Shown here in pieces: positions 1 through 11,247 of a DNA stretch of 64,000 nucleotides; within the stretch, counting starts at the first letter, position 1; every line of letters starts with the position of its first letter. The notes below the pieces were generated by a model that did no database searches, was not told the origin of the DNA, and worked only from the letters and a program-made list of their open reading frames with translations. The stretch is from Microplitis mediator (Eukaryota > Arthropoda > Insecta > Hymenoptera > Braconidae). The stretch is from NCBI RefSeq assembly GCF_029852145.1, contig NC_079977.1, positions 11,714,640-11,778,639 of the forward strand, given 5' to 3'. The translations under genes and the position numbers were made by a program.

Positions 1-11
1 AAGTCGTTTTG

Positions 12-316
12 CGGTGAACATCATAACTCGTTATCGGATCATCGGAAAAAAAAAATTGATATGCATTTTAAAGTTAATGTATTTCCCGAGGTAACCACGA
101 AGAGTTTTTTTTTTTTTTTTTCGATTTTTTGCAGCACTTGGAAGTGAAAAACGCGATTTTAGCTAAAAAAATCGCGGTTAATTTGTTATTAAAAAATAGA
201 AAAAAATGAAAAACAAAAAAAAACTCTTCGTAGTTACCTGTTGATTTATGTGAAGAAGTAATGTTCAAATTTTCAAAGGGATCGGTTCAGTACATTTTGA
301 GTTATGATGTTCACGG
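12..316. repeat. foldback (inverted-repeat) element near window start
   Basis: The string GGTGAACATCATAACT at the left returns as its reverse complement around 301-316. Inner arms around 85-117 and 210-239 also pair (GGTAACNACGAAGAG followed by a T run). The arms are about 100 bp around an AT-rich centre. No protein is encoded. It may extend beyond the window start, so its true ends and target-site duplication cannot be judged. Confidence 0.6.
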
Positions 317-857
317 ACTTTAAAAATAACGTTTTCGGGAAAATCCATTTAAAGTTTTTTATTCGTGAAAATTTTAAATAAACTATCAATCAAAGAATAT
401 GAATTTTTATACTTATATTGAGTCATCAGTTTACATCCTTTGAAAGACACACATCCGGAAAAAGGGATTCGGAAGAACAAAGAAAATTGCAGCTGATTTC
501 TACTAGGGGTATGTAGGGGCAGGTCGGGCAGGTATAAGAATCAGACATACCGGCCGGTCATTTGAAACGCTGTAACTCCGTTAGTTTTACTCGGATTGAT
601 TTAAAATTTGTACACAATATTCTTGACATATTGTTCATTCAGAAAAAAAATTAAAAAAAAAATTTTTTTTAAATAATTTTTAAACCCTACCCCCCCCCCC
701 CTTAAATAAAGATAGTTTCAATCGTTTGCTCTCGTGCCATTTTTTTATCGAACGAAAATCAACATTATTAATCAAAGCTCTTTGAAATTCTACTAGAGTT
801 ACAATTTTATAACCAATTTTAGCCAAAGCTAAAAATTATATAAATACTATAAATTTA
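317..857. other. AT-rich spacer, nothing recognised
   Basis: Low-complexity A/T runs and a C10 tract near 690-700. No credible open frame, splice pattern or repeat boundary was seen. Confidence 0.5.
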
Positions 858-1157
858 CTATAAATTTTCTATGAATTTATTTATCATAAACCGTGACACA
901 ATCTGAATTTCTCTTCCATTTGAACTAGTTATATCACGTAAAATTTTGTAATTCCATGATTCAAACACTGATGCATTGTAACACCATAATGGTCCCCATA
1001 ATTCAACAGTAGTGGATAAATGTCTCAATAAATGAATATTAAAAGACATATTAGAGATCCCAAATAAAATTTGAAATTCAGGAACGAATTCTGTTAATAA
1101 GGTTCGTGCTTCATTCAGTTGGTTTGAGGCGATAGAGTCTGAATTATATATATATAT
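858..1157 (-). pseudogene. CACTA (EnSpm)-type transposase, C-terminal fragment
   Basis: Reading the minus strand from about 1157 down to the stop at 858 gives a frame that includes NIHLLRHLSTTVELWGPLW and a following FES motif. This is the C-terminal block typical of Tnp2-like CACTA transposases in animals (an 'H-LLHL...GPLW...FE' pattern followed by a conserved tail). The fragment joins in frame to the piece ending at 4319 once the LTR retrotransposon at 1158-4318 is removed, so the two are one gene cut by an insertion. Family assignment rests on motif recognition. The copy is dead. Confidence 0.65.
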
Positions 1158-1410
1158 TGTAGTGGTTGGTATCTTAAATTAATATCATACACTACAATGA
1201 TAACACACTTATATTAGAAATAACAACACCACAATTAACAGCAGTAAAAGAAAGCAAGAGCAATATATAGTTTATTGAGATACAATGTTTGCTGTTTAAC
1301 TGTCAATATAAGACTGACTGACTTTAATCGCGCATCTATAAAACAAGAGAAGAAGGAATTTGTTTTCTAGCTATTCAAATATTTAAAAGATCAGTTTCAC
1401 ATTCGTTACA
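1158..1410 (-). repeat. 3' LTR of the 1158-4318 element
   Basis: 253 bp, with TG...CA ends. It lacks 4 bp (CTTA) found in the other LTR near its TGTAG end. The minus-strand polypurine tract adjoins it at 1411-1423. Confidence 0.85.
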
Positions 1411-1423
1411 CTACCCCCTTCTC
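1411..1423 (-). other. polypurine tract of the LTR element
   Basis: The minus strand reads GAGAAGGGGGTAG directly before the LTR start (TGTAACG). This is the expected plus-strand primer and it fixes the element's orientation. Confidence 0.75.
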
Positions 1424-2349
1424 AATAAAATTATCGTCCCGATAAAATTTGTGTTGGAAGAATCGAACTTAATTGAAATTAAAACTATTTACAATCTTCG
1501 TTCGATTCCGCTATGGTCCCAACACACCCTATCTATCACCCTACAGGGAAAAAAACACCATAGCCCAAAAACAACCCTGTAGGCTAACGCAAATATAATA
1601 AAAAAATAAAAAAAAATAGTCTATAGTTTAATTGAGCTAAGAATTTATAATAAAAAAATAAAATATTCTGCTAAATAGTTAATCGATACGCGTGACTCTA
1701 TTTTCCTATTCAGCGAATCAAATAAATAAAATTAAAAAAATGTAACCCTCCTCTTGATTGAATGGACTTTCAATGGGAATGGGAACAGGTACGGGATGGG
1801 AACAGAAACTCCTTCCTCTCCTCCTTGAAGGACTAGGAATGGACTCCTTCTCTCCTTCCCCAATAAAATTGGAAATATTATCTGCACATAATAAAGAACA
1901 AAACAAGTATCTCCAACATTTTATTAAATTTTATAGCTAAACATATTTCATCGTTACATCCTATTATTTATCAGTTGTTAATTATCAACTTTTATTATCG
2001 TGATCAATTCAATAATTTTGATCTTAAATGCTCAATGTTCTGCCGTTCGATTCATCCAGACCATTCTCCGATATGTCATCTATAGCTAACATATCAATGA
2101 TACTGAATAACACACGTTGCAACGAATTTCATTTTTCTCCCTAAAAGCTCCTCGGAAACTCTCCAGGGCATCCATCTATCTCTCAGAAGTCGTGGCCATC
2201 AACAAAAGAGAAATGTCGACTGTGTCAACTCCGGATGGATCCCAAAGCTCCAGTCAGGTTGCTCTTAGCCATTGATAAGTCCTCAGAATCAAACTTTTGA
2301 CCCTCGTTGAGCTCACTTAGATCAAAAGAAATATCCAGTCTCCGATCAA

Positions 2350-2745
2350 TGACTGAGGAATCTCGGGAACCCCGCAACGATTAATCGTTCAAGGCCCACG
2401 GCCAGACTTCCCTTCAGCTAATATACTCAAACCCAGAACATTTCCAGTCCTTATAGAATCCCGGGAATCCCTTGAACAACGTTACCACCGAGATCGTTCA
2501 GAGCCCTCAGCCAGACTTCGTTCAGAATCTCGGGAACTCTTCAGCAACGTCTACAGTGTGGCTATTCAGGGTCCACTGCCAGACTTCTCCTAAGGACTAT
2601 ACCAGTCTTTAGCAGTCGTTCAGACATCTTCAATTCTATCAGTTTGCAAGATATCCTAGACTTACTAATTGACTACAGAATCCCGGGAACCCTTTACAAC
2701 GTCTACACTGAGATCGTTCAGGGCCCCAGCCGGACTTCTGTTTTA
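2350..2745. repeat. degenerate ~60-bp repeats inside the LTR element
   Basis: A motif AATCYCGGGAAC...CAACG...CGTTCAGGGCC...GCCAGACTTC recurs about four times (near 2352, 2457, 2523 and 2682) with irregular spacing. The block is GC-richer than its surroundings and non-coding as far as I can read. Confidence 0.6.
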
Positions 2746-3439
2746 TTTCCTCTTATTGATCACAATATGGTATATGACGATTTACATGCATGATTTTATA
2801 TTTTCATTTGGTATTTTTCTAATTTTATAAAGTACGTTATTTAGCCTATTTTCAATTTCATAAGGACCCTCCCAATCGCATTGAAGTAAATAAATTTTTT
2901 AATTATTTCCGTTAGTATCGACTTTTCTTTTTTTTGTAAATCTAACTCATGATAATAATCTCAGCAGTTTCATAAAACTTTTCTATTTATCCGTGTAAAA
3001 CTTATTCATTGACTTGATAAAATATTTGAGGTATTATATAGCCCAGATGAAAATTTTCGAATATTACTATCTATACAAAATCGGTTATCTATCGTTCTTC
3101 ATCATAGAATCATCAAATGTACCCGGTTTATTAATCATGTCAATCGATTACAAAACAAAAGAGCGGTTAGATGTCACGATATTTTTAGCTAATTTGTACT
3201 TCTTTTTTTTTTTTAATTTTATCTAGCTATAATTATAATTAAATAATGATACATCACCAAATTTATCCTTTCCCAATTGTATTTTGTCCACAAGTTCAAT
3301 TTGAACTCCTCAATCAATTCTATGAAAATTTTTACCGTCTTTACTTTTTCCTGTTTAAAAAAAAAAATAAGATTATCCGTGGTTTGGTGTTTCGATCACT
3401 TTTATTTTATATTTTTATCACACGCGTAATTACTCAGAC

Positions 3440-3960
3440 TCGCACTAACACAAATTGATAGAAATATTTTCACAACACTAATTCATTAATCACGAACTTT
3501 TTTTTTTTTTATGTAGTACATCACACAAATAAATTCAAATATGCACTTTGACACCGATTAAGAAAAATATTTTCACAAAACTTAATTATTTAATCACTGA
3601 ATTCGTTTAAATTATTACACGCACTTGAAATCTATATTATAAAATATATTCACAAATTTTAATTAATTCATCACCGTATTTATTTATATTACTACGCGAA
3701 CTTTAACACTATAACACATATCCACAGAACTTTTTTTTTTTTTTTTTTAATTTATCACCGAATTTACTTATTTTACTACACGCACTTTAATATAATAACA
3801 TATATTCACAAAACTTATTCAATTCATCACTAAATTTATTTAAATTCACACGCACACTTTATCACAAATTAAAAAAAATATGTTTTCACTAAACTCGTTT
3901 AATTGATCACTGAATTTACGTCTTTTTTTTTTTTTTTTAATATCAAAAACACGATCGTTT
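3440..3960. repeat. degenerate tandem repeats of ~90-110 bp inside the LTR element
   Basis: Repeated phrases TTCACAAAACTTAATT, ATCACCGAATTTATTT and ACACGCACTTTAACAC alternate five or six times, separated by T tracts. They lie just downstream of the primer-binding site in element orientation, i.e. in the leader region. Confidence 0.6.
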
Positions 3961-4044
3961 CAAACTTTTGCCTTTCCCGTCGCGTCGCAATATTTTGACA
4001 GCTATTTTTATTTTATATTTGTAAATACACACGAAGGTTACGCG

Positions 4045-4058
4045 CACTTCTGACACCA
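4045..4058 (-). other. putative tRNA primer-binding site
   Basis: The minus strand after the 5' LTR reads ATT then TGGTGTCAGAAGTG. A TGG start within 0-3 bases of an LTR end is the standard layout for pairing with the CCA end of a tRNA. The tRNA species cannot be named by eye. Confidence 0.6.
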
Positions 4059-4061
4059 AAT

Positions 4062-4318
4062 TGTAGTGGTTGGTATCTTAAATTAATATCACTTATACAC
4101 TACAATGATAACACACTTATATTAGAAATAACAACACCACAATTAACAGCAGTAAAAGAAAGCAAGAGCAATATATAGTTTATTGAGATACAATGTTTGC
4201 TGTTTAACTGTCAATATAAGACTGACTGACTTTAATCGCGCATCTATAAAACAAGAGAAGAAGGCATTTGTTTTCTAGCTATTCAAATATTTAAAAGATC
4301 AGTTTCACATTCGTTACA
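4062..4318 (-). repeat. 5' LTR of the 1158-4318 element
   Basis: 257 bp, TGTAGTGG...CGTTACA, matching 1158-1410 almost base for base. Confidence 0.85.
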
Positions 4319-5315
4319 ATATATATATATAGCTTGAAAAAACTTGGATAAGTGCTTTAAGTATCGAGGCTTTAAAATTTTTTCTAGACATGGCAAACAA
4401 TAGTATAGTAGCCAATTTTTCCATTCGGATACTTTCCATTTTTTAAACGAGTATATTGATCTTGGCCTTCGTGTTATCCGACTTGGTGGCTTTATATTGA
4501 TCAAACGCTGATTAATACGACGTATGTTAGAAGGACTTACAACATAGTATAATGCACGCGAATTGCCTGTAAGTAACAGTGATGTATATTGTTTAATTAC
4601 ACCTAGAAAAACGTTATGTAATGGCTCAACAACCATCCCATCAACACAATCAAACACAGATAACAATGTTAATACAGATGGTCCTTTTACCCCAAGATAA
4701 GGTGTTCAAGATTCAAAAGCGGTTATTCCATGTAAAATAAGATTTTCATGGTCACGATATCTAATATTTGGTTTGAATAGATACACCATTTTCTTAGACA
4801 ATGTACGTCCAGAAGTGTAACAAAATGTGCATCCAAATGTTCCATTAAATTGCTTCATGTTAAGAACCATGGGTCGGGCTACAGAGTCTACACTACATAA
4901 CAAAACCGCAAATTTGCTAGTTTTAAAATTTAATCCATCAGAAGACCACGTGACACCAGTTTCATATAACTCATTTAATTCCGCAGTAAAAGGTTTTAAC
5001 AATATGTTCATGTTAGGATGACCTTTTCCGATCCAGATTGTCCTTAAAAGCATGTGCTTTTTACGTAAATGAGGGGGGAGTTCATTAATTTGTAAAAAAA
5101 AACAGGATAAACACTAACATTCGAGGAATTAGAACAACTTGCACCATCGGTGTTGAATGTCAGTGAACAATTCCATGGGTTATCTAAAAATCCGCCGGGT
5201 TCACAGTGTTTTCGGTAACCAGGACTTTCAAATAAATCTTCAAGATTTTCTATGCTTTTCTTACGGCGTAAAAATTTATATTGCAAACTCGAGGAAATAT
5301 ATGGAAGTGAGAATC
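4319..5315 (-). pseudogene. CACTA (EnSpm)-type transposase, central part
   Basis: The minus-strand frame begins after an acceptor-like TTATAG at 5316-5321 and includes WNCSLTFNTDG, IWIGKGHPNMNILLKPF, ARPMVLNMKQFNGTFGC, FDCVDGMVVEPLHNVFLGV and WKNWLLYYCLPCL. These blocks appear in this order in Tnp2-like CACTA transposases of animals. Damage is visible: a frameshift near 5090 at an A-run, an in-frame TGA at 4706-4708, and the LTR retrotransposon insertion at 4318. Coding resumes at 1157 beyond the insertion. An N-terminal exon of the same family lies at 17164-17802 on the same strand, but I cannot show it belongs to this copy. Confidence 0.7.
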
Positions 5316-5470
5316 CTATAATAAAATTTAGATGAAATGTATGTGGGCCAAACTATTCGTAACGTGATTGGTTAGACACAGCATATAGTATACATAAACG
5401 ACTAATATATCATGAACAGATACTATATTATATTTATGTATATTTATGTGTTATCAAAATATTATGTTAA

Positions 5471-5569
5471 GGGTGCGTTCGACTAAGCGTCCACAACGCT
5501 CAAAACGCCTCAAAATCCTATCTAAATACACGTGAGCGTGGCGTTGTGAACGTCAAGTGGAATGTACCC
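5471..5569. mobile_element. PIF/Harbinger-like MITE
   Basis: A 99-bp palindromic element with imperfect ~29-bp terminal inverted repeats, GGGTGCGTTC... at the left and the complement ...GTACCC at the right, both including ACAACGC/GCGTTGT. It is flanked by TAA on both sides (5468-5470 and 5570-5572). A 3-bp TWA duplication with GGG-type ends is characteristic of PIF/Harbinger MITEs. Confidence 0.7.
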
Positions 5570-5572
5570 TAA

Positions 5573-6867
5573 GTCTTTCGAAGTACAGTTAACATCCGTT
5601 AAGCGTGCGTCCGATAACGACCCGCCCCCTCTTGGGTTCTGATGCTTCGCCCGGCGCACTGGGGTGCCTGCTATATATCCGGGAAAATTTTAATTCATAA
5701 TTAAATATGTAATAAATAAATGAATAACCAATAAAAAAAAAAATTTTTAAATCAACAAGTCTGCTAATTAGAGTAAAACTCAAGTAAACAGATTTTAGTA
5801 TCTCAGTTATCAATAACCTTTATAAAATAAATCATCAATATACATATCAGAAAAAGTCAATTATTAATTAATAAGAATCATAAATAAAAAAAAATCAATT
5901 TTATCAAGCTGCACGTACACAAAATTTATACATGCATATTTACTGCAGATAGAAAGCATGATATAATCGAATTTCATTTATACTAGCATACATGTTTCGC
6001 GCGCAAGCTTATGTGTGTTGTTTATCATGTAATTATTTTAAATGTATATTTTCATGTCGTTTGCATAATTTTTTTGCTTTTGAACAATCACGTTAGGAAT
6101 AGTTTGGCTTTACATATATTTCATCTGAATTTTTTTATAAGGATTTTTTATTAATCAATAATCGATTTGTTTATTATTTATATTTATTGATAAAAAATTG
6201 ATTATTATTTAAATTTGTATTCTAAAACATTGTTTGTAAATGAGGATAAGGCAGCATTGTTGGATAATCAGCTGCGTGTCATTGGCTTCCAAACACCGAA
6301 GCGGAAGCACGAAGGATTTGCTGGACAGTTACCAAATAAAAGATCTCCTTTCGACGAGTAAACATCACCCATCTCATTCACGTTCAAGTAAATTTTACTT
6401 CTTGAAATGTCGCAAATTGAGATATTCAATCTTTGTTTTTTTTAATTTAATTACTTTTCTTAAAAAACGATAATCTTCATATTAATTAACTTCATTTACG
6501 TCAAAATTTGAATTCATCTAAAGTTTTCGTGATCACTTCAGTTTCTTATATTTTTCTAAACATTTGATTTGCAGTCGAAAAATTTATCTTCAGTTTAATT
6601 TTATTAATAACAGTTATTTTTTATTGATCAATTGTCAAATCATTTTAATTAATATGAAGATTATCAGTTTATTATTTTTACCCTTTGCTACAACTACGAT
6701 AATATATTCAATAACAACTTCATTGACTATACATTTAAGACAGTGATTCATATAATGAGACTGAGTTTTATAGAATAATTATAAAATATGACCTGATTAG
6801 TCAGTAATTATTATTCCTAAGATAGTGATGTAAGCCCCAGTCAATAAGTGGTACTTGAATATATCTA
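5573..6867. other. AT-rich intergenic stretch with one exon-like patch
   Basis: A short GC-rich patch at 5600-5690 and, near 6225-6360, a 40-codon open run containing the phrase QLRVIGFQTPKRKHEGFAGQ, ending at TAA (6358-6360). A GTAAAT donor-like site follows at about 6390. The protein is not recognised. The composition is more coding-like than the neighbours, but it could be a remnant of a gene or element. The rest is featureless. Confidence 0.3.
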
Positions 6868-7110
6868 TACACAGAAAGAAGCGATTTCTTGGCACAAGAA
6901 ATTTTTTACAATATAAATTTCGAAAAAAAATAAAATTTCAAGACTAAAAAAATTTCTTAACTAAAAACATTTTTTCTTGCTAAAAACAAAATTTTTTCTC
7001 GCTTTAAGATTATGTATTTTTACATCGTAATAGTAGAAGTTTCTTGAGGTCAGTTAAAATTTCCTAACAGCATAAATTTCTTACACCAAGAAATCCTTAT
7101 TTCTATGTAC
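6868..7110. mobile_element. MITE-like palindrome
   Basis: About 243 bp. The left end TACACAGAAAGAAGCG and the following TTTCTTGG recur inverted at the right (CCAAGAAAT...TTCTATGTA). The interior carries further TTTCTT/AAGAAA repeats. It is non-coding, and no target-site duplication could be fixed. Confidence 0.55.
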
Positions 7111-7550
7111 GTGGTAACATTTACTTTTATTCTAAGCTTCTCTTAATTCATTACTACTATTGCATCATTAGTCATATCCAAAAAAGAACAACTGCTATTT
7201 AATCTTATTTTGTTTTTATGCACGTAAAAATTAAACTTAAAAGTATCGATGCAATCATTTCCTATTTATTACATATTCACAAGATTAATACTGTTAGATT
7301 AAGAGAATTGTGACCTGATTATTGCTCTGTAAAATGTTTGTAAGGTTTTAGTCAGTAAGTTACAATTAATTTTACTTATGTGATGTATTAATCATTAATT
7401 AAATTTTAAGCAAATTATGTGATTCGATTGTTAATGAAAGACACCGAGTGTCTAAAGACGTGTTGAAGATATGTCAATGACTGTTACTGTAATTCTTTTA
7501 AAGATTGTATCTACTTGTAATTGTCATAACTGTAGTAGTTGTATGTAATG

Positions 7551-7752
7551 ATTGTGAATGTAGCAAATATCAGACAAATTCAAAATTATTAATAAATGGA
7601 TTAAATAATTTATAAAATAAAATTTTAAAAAATGCACATTTAAAAAATTTTGAAATTAATGACTGCATTTTTTCAAATTATTATTTTTTAAATTATTTAC
7701 TCTATTTATTAATAATTTTAAATTTGTCTGATGTCTGCTACATTCACACTCA
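7551..7752. mobile_element. palindromic element with 12-bp flanking duplication
   Basis: Long inverted arms: TGTGAATGTAGCA with CAGACAAATT on the left, complemented at 7700-7748 on the right, around an A/T core. TTGTATGTAATG occurs exactly on both sides (7539-7550 and 7753-7764). No coding potential. Confidence 0.6.
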
Positions 7753-7764
7753 TTGTATGTAATG

Positions 7765-8574
7765 TTAAATGATGTTAAAATTTAATTGATACTTTTGTTA
7801 AATGACATGCAATAAGTCAATGAATAAAAAAAAAATATATGCAAATGCAATTAATTTTCTCTAAGTCGTTTCGACTTCTGTTCCTTCCTATAAATTATTA
7901 TAAAATCAATTATTATTATTTGTTTTATTTTGCTTTAAAATTTGTTATTATAGGTTCTTTTTTAGAGGTCTACCGATAATTACACGTTCAGTAAGTACCT
8001 GCTTCCCCTCTACATTTTGACACATTATGAATTACTTTTTTTTTTATTTGCTACTTTACATCAGTTATTTTCCATTTTAATGGGAGCGCATGTGCACATT
8101 GTAGTTTTTAGCTGAGTGGTAATAGCACGTTCGCAGTAAGCAGCCGAAAGGTGCAGTTTGCGCATGCGTTTCATCAAAATGATAAATTTCTTCATGTAGG
8201 AGGAGCTGACGAACTCGGCCATATACGCAACATTCATGAGGATGGAACAGCGCATGCGTCGTATTTGAATATTTTAATGAGAAGGTATGTTTACTATATT
8301 TAGAACGCAAATAAGGATAGCGCTACAAATCGTAAATTCCTTGGGGGAAATTTGAAAAAAGGCTGCATTTGCGTACCAAATTGGCATTATACTTTTATGC
8401 TTATAAAAGATTGCACTCCTTATATTCGTTCACTCTAAAAGTTTACTTTCGCTTTAATGTCCAATCGCAGTCGTGAATTTCTAACAAATGAAATCAAAAG
8501 TATCTGTGTTTAATTTCTTTCCAATTGATGGCAAATTTACGTCAGTTTTTGTTTTTCAGCTTTCTGACTATTAT
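7765..8574. other. AT-rich spacer
   Basis: No convincing gene. Short open frames near 8061-8310 on the minus strand have no recognisable domain and no coding bias. CATGCGC-containing strings near 8158-8250 are the only GC-rich part. Confidence 0.4.
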
Positions 8575-8772
8575 CAACGTCTGTTACGTGCCTGTCTGAT
8601 AAGTAGTCGAAGTGGTTATTGGAGATATATTTGAGGATGTGGGAAGTTATCTATAATAATAAACTTATATTAGCAACGTCTGTTAAGTGCCTGTCTGATA
8701 AGTAGTCGAAGCGGTTATTGGAGATATATTTTAGGCTGTGGGAAGTTAACTAAAATAATAAACTTATATTAA
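8575..8772. repeat. tandem duplication, two ~99-bp units
   Basis: Units 8575-8673 and 8674-8772 both begin CAACGTCTGTTA and contain CCTGTCTGATAAGTAGTCG and GGTTATTGGAGATATATT. They differ at only a few positions, so the duplication is fairly recent. Confidence 0.8.
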
Positions 8773-9464
8773 CGTGAATAATTTAGCCTTAAAATTAAAC
8801 AAAAATTTACTGATATTTATATCGGAAATATACTTTGATACTAATAATAGTACATTATCATTAGTTATACCGCATAATACGTGATAAAAACATTATTTGT
8901 CATTTAAGAACATCGCTAACGGTAATAAAATTATTTTATTATCAATAACCGTTGGAATAATTTTGATATACAATAGCTGTATTTTGAGAAACGAATCGTG
9001 TAAAAACGATACAAGCTCGGCTATTGATAAAGAAACTTTTCGATTATACGTAAGTATCTTTATAAGTCAAATGGAATATGTGTATAATGAATTAATATTG
9101 TGCAATTCGTTTCTATAATAATTTTATTGAACTGGGACAATTCGGGGTCTATAAGTGATTAATCAAATTTTTTCAACCCATAAAGTTTATGAATTCGTAA
9201 TATTCTACTTTTTCAGAAAACTTTATCAGAAAAAAAATTTGGGTCACTTTTATCTCATGATCATTTTCTAACTTCTTCAGTTATTTACTTTCATTGCTAT
9301 ACAGTCATCGAAGAAATAATTTGAACTCTAATATTCTATTACAGTTTTCTTTTTTTAAGCATTATATCACAATGACTCCAAATAATATGGAAAAAAAAAA
9401 AAAAAAAAAACAAATAATGAACGTGAAATTTTTTATCGGCTTGGGTGTAAATATAAAAAAAATT
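8773..9464. other. spacer with a possible exon bearing a membrane segment
   Basis: Between about 8897 and 9048 the plus strand has an open run with a hydrophobic stretch KIILLSITVGIILIYNSC, like a signal anchor, ending at a strong donor-like GTAAGT (9049-9054). There is no ATG in frame (a TAA lies at 8885-8887), so a first coding exon is unlikely without an upstream acceptor. The rest is A/T-rich, with a poly-A run at 9390-9410. Confidence 0.25.
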
Positions 9465-11247
9465 AAAGGCCCTAGGGGTATAAGCATGGTGAATTTGCCC
9501 CCGAAAGGTATCGGCTTGATACTGCGGGGATTTTTAGGTACTAATAAGATATTAAGATCCTGAGAGTTTCAGCTTTTGAAACCAATCGGTCTTCGAGAAA
9601 AAGCCAAATATGTAAAAATCAGATAAAATGAATATTCTCAGAGACTATTTTATCGATTGACTTATACTCGTGATATGTTTTGGGGGTCGATAGTAGCTCC
9701 TCGGAAAAAAATTGGGAGCTTGATCGGTCGACAACAACCTCGAAAAAAATGACTTTTTAGTTTTAATTTCGACTTTTCACGATGTTACGGTTCTCGTACA
9801 ATTATGAAATAATTTTTTTTGGATTCCTCATCCAATTTCCTATAGACTTAAGTGCTTTTAAAATTTTTAAAAAAGGTACGCCATATAGAAAAAAAAATGA
9901 AAACTACTTCTTAAGCAAATATTTACTTTATTTACATGTTTAAAGTTTCAATTGATAGGAACCAGTGAAAAAAATACGCAGATCATTTTCTGTCATTTCT
10001 GGAAAGTCTTCAAGAGTTTCAGATGAAATTGTTTGAAACGGCAATTTTTTTCGCTGCCAGCCATTTTTTTGAACGTCTTCAGCTAACGTATTTACTACAT
10101 TATTTTGCGATTTCATTGTTTCGATGACTTCATCCAAAAACTCTGAGTCGGAAGTAAGACGCTTACTATACATATTGAAACAGGCTGTTTCCTATTTAGC
10201 AGAAATGCTTGATGAAACAGGTAATCTCACTATTCAATATGTGAAAGAACAGTCAAATATACTCAAAATTCAAGTTCAATCCAGACACATTAATAGAAAG
10301 GTTTATAGATGTTTTATTGAGTATAAAAAAATGCTATTGGTCCAAAAAGCATATTGAGGCATAGTTGTGAGTGTGCAAATGGTCTGAGAACAATTGGATG
10401 TTGCTCTCATGTTGCTGCTGTTGTTTACTATTTATCACACGGGAGATATTTAACAAAGATTTTAAGGCCTGCTGAAATACTTAGCAAATTATTTGTTAGA
10501 GACAGTATTTCACCTGTGATTGAAGAGGATAGTGATGAAGACTGATAAAATATGATCATACATTTTTTTCCTCAAGTATATCTTTCATTTGTTGTTATGT
10601 ATTTATAATTTACAAACTAAAATCTATTTCCTGTTTTATATGTGTATAATGTTTATAATATTTTAGTTGATATTAAATGATATGACAAAATTTAACTGCT
10701 GATGCAGAGATTATTTTTGCAAATAACATTCAAGAGCATATACAAACTAGAAAAATAATGATTCACACTTTAAACATGTAAATAAAGTAAATATTTGCTT
10801 AAAAAGTGGTTTTTATTTTTTTTTCTATATGATGTACCTTTTTTAAAAATTTTAAAAGCACTTAAGTCTATAGGAAATTGGATGAGGAATCCAAAAAAAA
10901 TTATTTCATAATTGTACCAGAACCGTAACATCGTGAAAAGTCGAAATTAAAACTAAAAAGTCATTTTTTTCGAGGTTGTTGTCGACCGATCAAGTTCCCA
11001 ATTTTTTCCCGAGGAGCTACTATCGACCCCCAAAACATATCCCGAGTATAAGTCAATCGATAAAATAGTCTCTGAGAGTATTCATTTTATCTGATTTTTA
11101 CATGTTTGGCTTTTTCTCGAAGACGATTGGTTTCAAAAGCTGAAACTCTCAGGATCTTAATATCTTATTAGTACCTAAAAATCCCCGCAGTATCAAGCCG
11201 ATACCTTTCGGGGGCAAATTCAGCATGCTTATACCCCTAGGGCCTTT
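9465..11247 (+). mobile_element. ISL2EU/IS5-type DNA transposon, internally deleted and rearranged
   Basis: Terminal inverted repeats of about 480 bp: the left begins AAAGGCCCTAGGGGTATAAG (9465) and the right ends with its complement (11247). Conservation extends through GGTATCGGCTTGATACTG and inward to GTAAATAAAGTAAATATTTG near 9920 and 10790. Between them lies only the C-terminal part of the transposase related to the one at 48486-52539, so the catalytic domain is gone. No clear short target-site duplication was read. Confidence 0.8.
9955..10545 (+). pseudogene. ISL2EU-type transposase C-terminal remnant with inverted segment
   Basis: The plus strand from about 10174 to the TGA at 10543 encodes KQAVSYLAEMLDETGN, then NRKVYRCFIEYK and CECANGLRTIGCCSHVAA, ending SPVIEEDSDED. 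The same modules occur in order in the copy at 52126-52539. Cys/His spacing suggests a SWIM-like zinc motif. The piece that should precede it (KNGWQRKKLPF...FFTGSY) is present but on the minus strand (about 9955-10173), so roughly 220 bp were inverted in place. There is also a frame break near 10340-10354. The DDE catalytic region is missing. Confidence 0.7.

Larger units (their letters stand above)
1158..4318 (-). mobile_element. non-autonomous LTR retrotransposon with two LTRs
   Basis: Two nearly identical LTRs (1158-1410 and 4062-4318) begin TGTAGTGG and end CGTTACA. On the minus strand the element reads 5' LTR (4062-4318), a primer-binding site next to it (TGGTGTCAGAAGTG), a 2.65-kb internal region, a polypurine tract GAGAAGGGGGTAG at 1411-1423, then the 3' LTR. 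The flanks are (AT)n on both sides, so the target-site duplication lies within a dinucleotide repeat. I found no gag, protease, RT or integrase frame, so the element must be mobilised in trans or is a decayed deletion derivative. It is inserted inside a CACTA transposase coding region. Confidence 0.85.

Noticed and set aside
1718..1940. Overlapping frames with Gly-Met and Pro-Ser repeats
   Set aside because: Caused by a GGAATGGGAAC-type purine-rich simple repeat within the LTR element interior.
8061..8310. Cys/His-containing minus-strand frame as a zinc finger
   Set aside because: Spacing of Cys and His does not fit a C2H2 or other finger and the two overlapping frames have no coding bias.
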